Below are positions 61,101-64,000 of a stretch of DNA of 64,000 nt, piece by piece; position 1 is the stretch's first letter, and each line of letters opens with the position of its first letter. Source of the DNA: Ptiloglossa arizonensis. Lineage: Eukaryota > Arthropoda > Insecta > Hymenoptera > Colletidae. The position numbers and the translations under genes were made by a program. Under the pieces are notes generated by a model. That model saw nothing but the letters and a program-made list of their open reading frames with translations, ran no database searches and was not told the origin of the DNA. The DNA lies in assembly GCF_051014685.1 (NCBI RefSeq), contig NC_135049.1, positions 30,707,531 through 30,771,530 of the forward strand, read 5' to 3'.

Positions 61101-61764
61101 CAGGATACGGTCTCCTCTCCACTCGAATATTGCTCGGACTGCAGCCCGTCGCTGGGTACTGTAATAACTTATACGCTTAGCGGTTAGAGCAGCGTTATCG
61201 TTCAATGAACGCGATCTAACATCGGCTATAATTACACGTAATACAATAATGACGAGAGAATGTTATCTACAAGGATACGATGGCGAGCGACGATCGATGC
61301 GCTCTCGCGAGCAAACGGTGACGGATTCCGCCACGGTCGAGCTCGATCCTCGTGAATCGATCGATCGTTGATCGCGAGGCGCATTCGATTACGCGCGTCG
61401 AATCTACGCGTCGCGACGTTGCGGAAAAGCCGCGTAGTGACCGTCACCGCGCCTCGCCTCGCCTCGCCGCGCATTGCTCCGCCGCGATTATACACAGCGA
61501 GGGGATTTATAACGAAATTACTGCTCGTTAATACGCTAATTACACGGTGCCGTTCGCACGCTCGCATTGTCGCGCAATTATGCTCGGTTCCCACTGGCGC
61601 TCAAGGGACGCGAGGCTCGCGTACAACGGAAAATATCGTAACGTTGTTTTACGAGCAAAGGGCCCCCTCCTCGCCGCTTGCCTCGGATTTTGAACGCGTT
61701 TTCGCGGCACGATGAGGCACGGGTCTTCTCTTCAATTGCGTAGAATATCGGATGCTCGATCGTT
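58198..61764. other. CpG-rich region downstream of MTO1, no gene recognised
   Basis: After the MTO1 poly(A) region the composition becomes CpG-rich again. Open frames up to 250 codons (59716-60468) are Arg/Ser/Thr-rich, overlap equally long frames on the other strand and have no family match. They are explained by scarce TA-rich stop codons. A short CGCCT-type repeat lies at 61447-61470. Confidence 0.5.
58223..58233 (+). terminator. Mto1: MTO1 poly(A) signal, overlapping double AATAAA
   Basis: AATAAATAAAG lies 26 bp after the MTO1 stop codon, giving a very short 3' UTR. Confidence 0.7.
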
Positions 61765-62280
61765 TCGTAGGTATTCGAGCAACTACGTCCGCAAGTTCTC
61801 CGATTTCAAGGGACGATGGAGTTTTACAGGTTCCTCTTGGTACGCGTAGAATGATAATTTGTGGATGATAATTTCGGAGGTATTCGAACAATTCGATTCG
61901 TACACTTCTCAGATCTCAACGAGACCTCGCGGGACGATGGAGTTTTACAGGTTCCTCTTGGCACGCGTAGAATGATAATTTCAAAGGTATTCGAACAACT
62001 CGGTTCGTACACATCTCAAATCTCAACGAGACTTCGCGGAACGATGAAGTTTTACAGGTTCCTCTTGGTACGCGTAGAATAATAATTTGTGGATGATACT
62101 TTCGGAGGTTTTCGAACAACTCGGTTCGTACACTTCTCAGATCTCAACGAGACCTCGCGGGACGATGGAGTTTTACAGGTTCCTCTTGGCACGCGTAGAA
62201 TGATAATTTCAAAGGTATTCGAACAACTCGGTTCGTACACTTCTCAGATCTCTACGAGACCCCGTGGAACGATGGAGGAT
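61765..62280 (+). repeat. Higher-order minisatellite with alternating 121- and 106-bp monomers
   Basis: The marker word GGA(A)CGATGGAGTTTTACAGG recurs at 61811, 61932, 62038, 62160 and 62266 (the last truncated). The spacings are 121, 106, 122 and 106 bp. The long monomer contains an extra GTGGATGAT-type insertion after AATGATAATTT. The repeated unit is therefore a dimer of about 228 bp, present in two copies. Monomers are highly similar, which gives several near-identical short ORFs on both strands that are not genes. Confidence 0.85.
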
Positions 62281-64000
62281 CCCTGTACGAGCGTATGGAA
62301 AATTAGAAAATTTCGAATCGGTTCGAAGATGGGTGAAGAACCAGCACCAGTTGGATTTCAACGAGTCGTTCAGTGGAAATCGCGCATCACTCGCGACGCG
62401 CGAGCCGACACGCGCACCGTACACGCGCCGCGGACGCGAGACGTCCTAGAAGGTCTCGTTGCTCTCTTCGATTTCTCCGATGGACGAGAAAATCGCAGGT
62501 CCGTTCTCGAACGAAACCCTCGACGACGTCCCGGTGCCGCTCACATTCACACCAGAAGGGAAGGAACTAACGAGGTGTACGCGAAACGATCCTTGTTCTC
62601 CCGCTCGAAGATCCGATCCATTGTCTCGATACTGTACCGATTTGTGACTTCGAGATCGAAAAAGGTTCTCGTTCTCTCGCGTCGGTGCAAGTCGTTCGTG
62701 CGCGTCGCGAGACAGAACGCGTCTCTGTTAAATTGTTTTTTAACGCGCGTTTACGCTGATGAACCGGTCAATTAACAGGTAGACGTTAGACGGATTTTTC
62801 GCGAAACGTGAGAACCGTGGGAGTAAAATCGCGCGCGAAGTTTAGCGGGAAAAGTTGTTTTCAAGTTGACAGATGTTCTTGTATCGAGGTAGTTCGCTCG
62901 TCTTTGTAGAAAGATTCGACGAGAGTCGATCATCGTTCGAAATAGCTGTCGATGGTAATCGAATTTATCCTTGAAATTATATCCACGTTTTACGAAACAC
63001 TCCGCAGTGTCGAAGATACCGCGTCTTTCGGGGAAATAATTTTGAAACGGTCGGAGAAGATCATTGCGGTGAAGTCGGATCGTTTCGCCTACAACGAGCG
63101 ACGGGTACGCGGCTCAGTCTCTTGGGATGCACCTGAAGAAACAACGACGATTATTGCTCTACTTCTGTTTACGCGTCGACGACTACGCGCGCGTACGTGC
63201 GGTCTAACGAATATCAAACTCGAGTGCGAGGTACTACTAAACTCTACGTGGACGTAAGACGGTTTTCTTTCATTTTTTTTTTTTTTCGTTTTTACGCGGT
63301 GCGTGCGATTCGCGACTTCCGATGACGCGAACGGATCGAAAAATACGATCTCGATGCACGAATCGTTCCGAAAGATCGTTCGAGATCGACTATAAGGAAC
63401 CGGTAAAGTTTCGTAAAAAGTTTCCACTTCGCCGTGTCCAACTTTTTCCAAACACCGGTCGTCTGGATAACACGATGCTTGGCACAAGTATCGACGTTGC
63501 TGAGATCGCGTCAAAATTTTAGATAAAGATTCTACTAACCGACAGATCCGCCAATTAGAGAACCGGTTATTCGAGAAGCCAAGAACCAACGAACGAGAAC
63601 TCGTTGGTATCGTTTTCCTTACGAATTTCGATGAGATCGATTGTTCGTTGTCGATAGGCACACAAGAATTATGAAAATTCGAGCTACGGTCTGTAAAGAA
63701 ACGCGAATAGAAACAATGCGCCGATTCGGAGCGCGCGAAATTCTTTTACGAAGCTTCAGCCTTTTACTTCGACGAGGTTGGGCGTTTCTTATTATTTTTT
63801 TACGAAGTAACGGGACCACGAGACCGATCCCGGTACGATTCGGTTCGTCGTTCCTCGTCCGTCGGAGGGGGCACACAGCACCGTGATTAATTCATCGGGC
63901 ACGCGGCAAATGAATCTGTCGGCGAACGTCATCGGAAGTTACGCCGGAAATCGCGCGGAGAAATGGTAATCCCGCGCGTACGGTCGCACGCGTTGCGAGA
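62281..64000. other. No gene recognised to the window end
   Basis: CpG-rich sequence with a poly(T) run near 63276-63288. Open frames on both strands overlap each other and have no recognisable domain. Confidence 0.5.

Noticed and set aside
61861..62240. Several near-identical ORFs on both strands
   Set aside because: They are readings of the same 121/106-bp minisatellite, not a gene family.

Overview
ORGANISM. The window is insect nuclear DNA, most likely from a hymenopteran (bee, wasp or ant). The genes have many short GT-AG introns and best match arthropod families. The sequence alternates between GC- and CpG-rich blocks (about 1-28,000, 35,000-43,000, 58,200-64,000) and very AT-rich blocks (about 28,500-34,900, 43,000-58,100), a mosaic familiar from Hymenoptera. 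The order is an inference; no species is claimed. LAYOUT. (1) 4,196-28,473, plus strand: a SARM1/Ect4 (dSarm) gene with about eight principal coding exons, introns up to 12 kb, an alternative first exon near 17.4 kb and two alternative C-termini. Its largest intron holds a BED-type zinc-finger ORF beside decayed hAT-like transposase sequence (20.4-21.6 kb). (2) 29,838-30,672, minus: a four-exon CENP-A (centromeric histone H3) gene. An unrecognised 52-codon ORF starts 94 bp away on the opposite strand. (3) 31,129-32,928, minus: MyD88, with seven coding exons encoding a death domain, a TIR domain and a long basic C-terminal tail. (4) 34,547-52,097, plus: CLIP-190 (CLIP-170 homologue), with two CAP-Gly domains, a long coiled coil and two zinc knuckles. 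It has alternative starts and an alternative terminal exon that encodes a membrane anchor. (5) 53,291-53,878, minus: RPB11, an RNA polymerase II subunit. (6) 55,570-58,197, plus: MTO1, a mitochondrial tRNA-modification enzyme. (7) 58,198-64,000: no gene recognised; it holds a dimeric higher-order minisatellite near 61.8-62.3 kb. HOW THE GENES RELATE. SARM and MyD88 are the two classical animal TIR-domain cytosolic proteins. MyD88 transmits Toll signalling; SARM is an NAD+ hydrolase that drives axon degeneration. Here they lie tail to tail with only CENP-A between them, and both end in lysine-rich tails that share a short motif. CLIP-190 runs divergently from MyD88 and converges on RPB11; RPB11 and MTO1 are divergent, with a palindromic MITE-like element between them. 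MOST INTERESTING. (a) A composite exon at 46,733-46,885 that either adds a 7-residue microexon to CLIP-190 or ends it in a predicted transmembrane tail, giving a membrane-anchored plus-tip protein. (b) The SARM-CENP-A-MyD88 cluster with its shared tail motif. (c) The unexplained small ORF beside CENP-A. All exon models come from reading frames, splice-site phase and family motifs; no transcripts were available.
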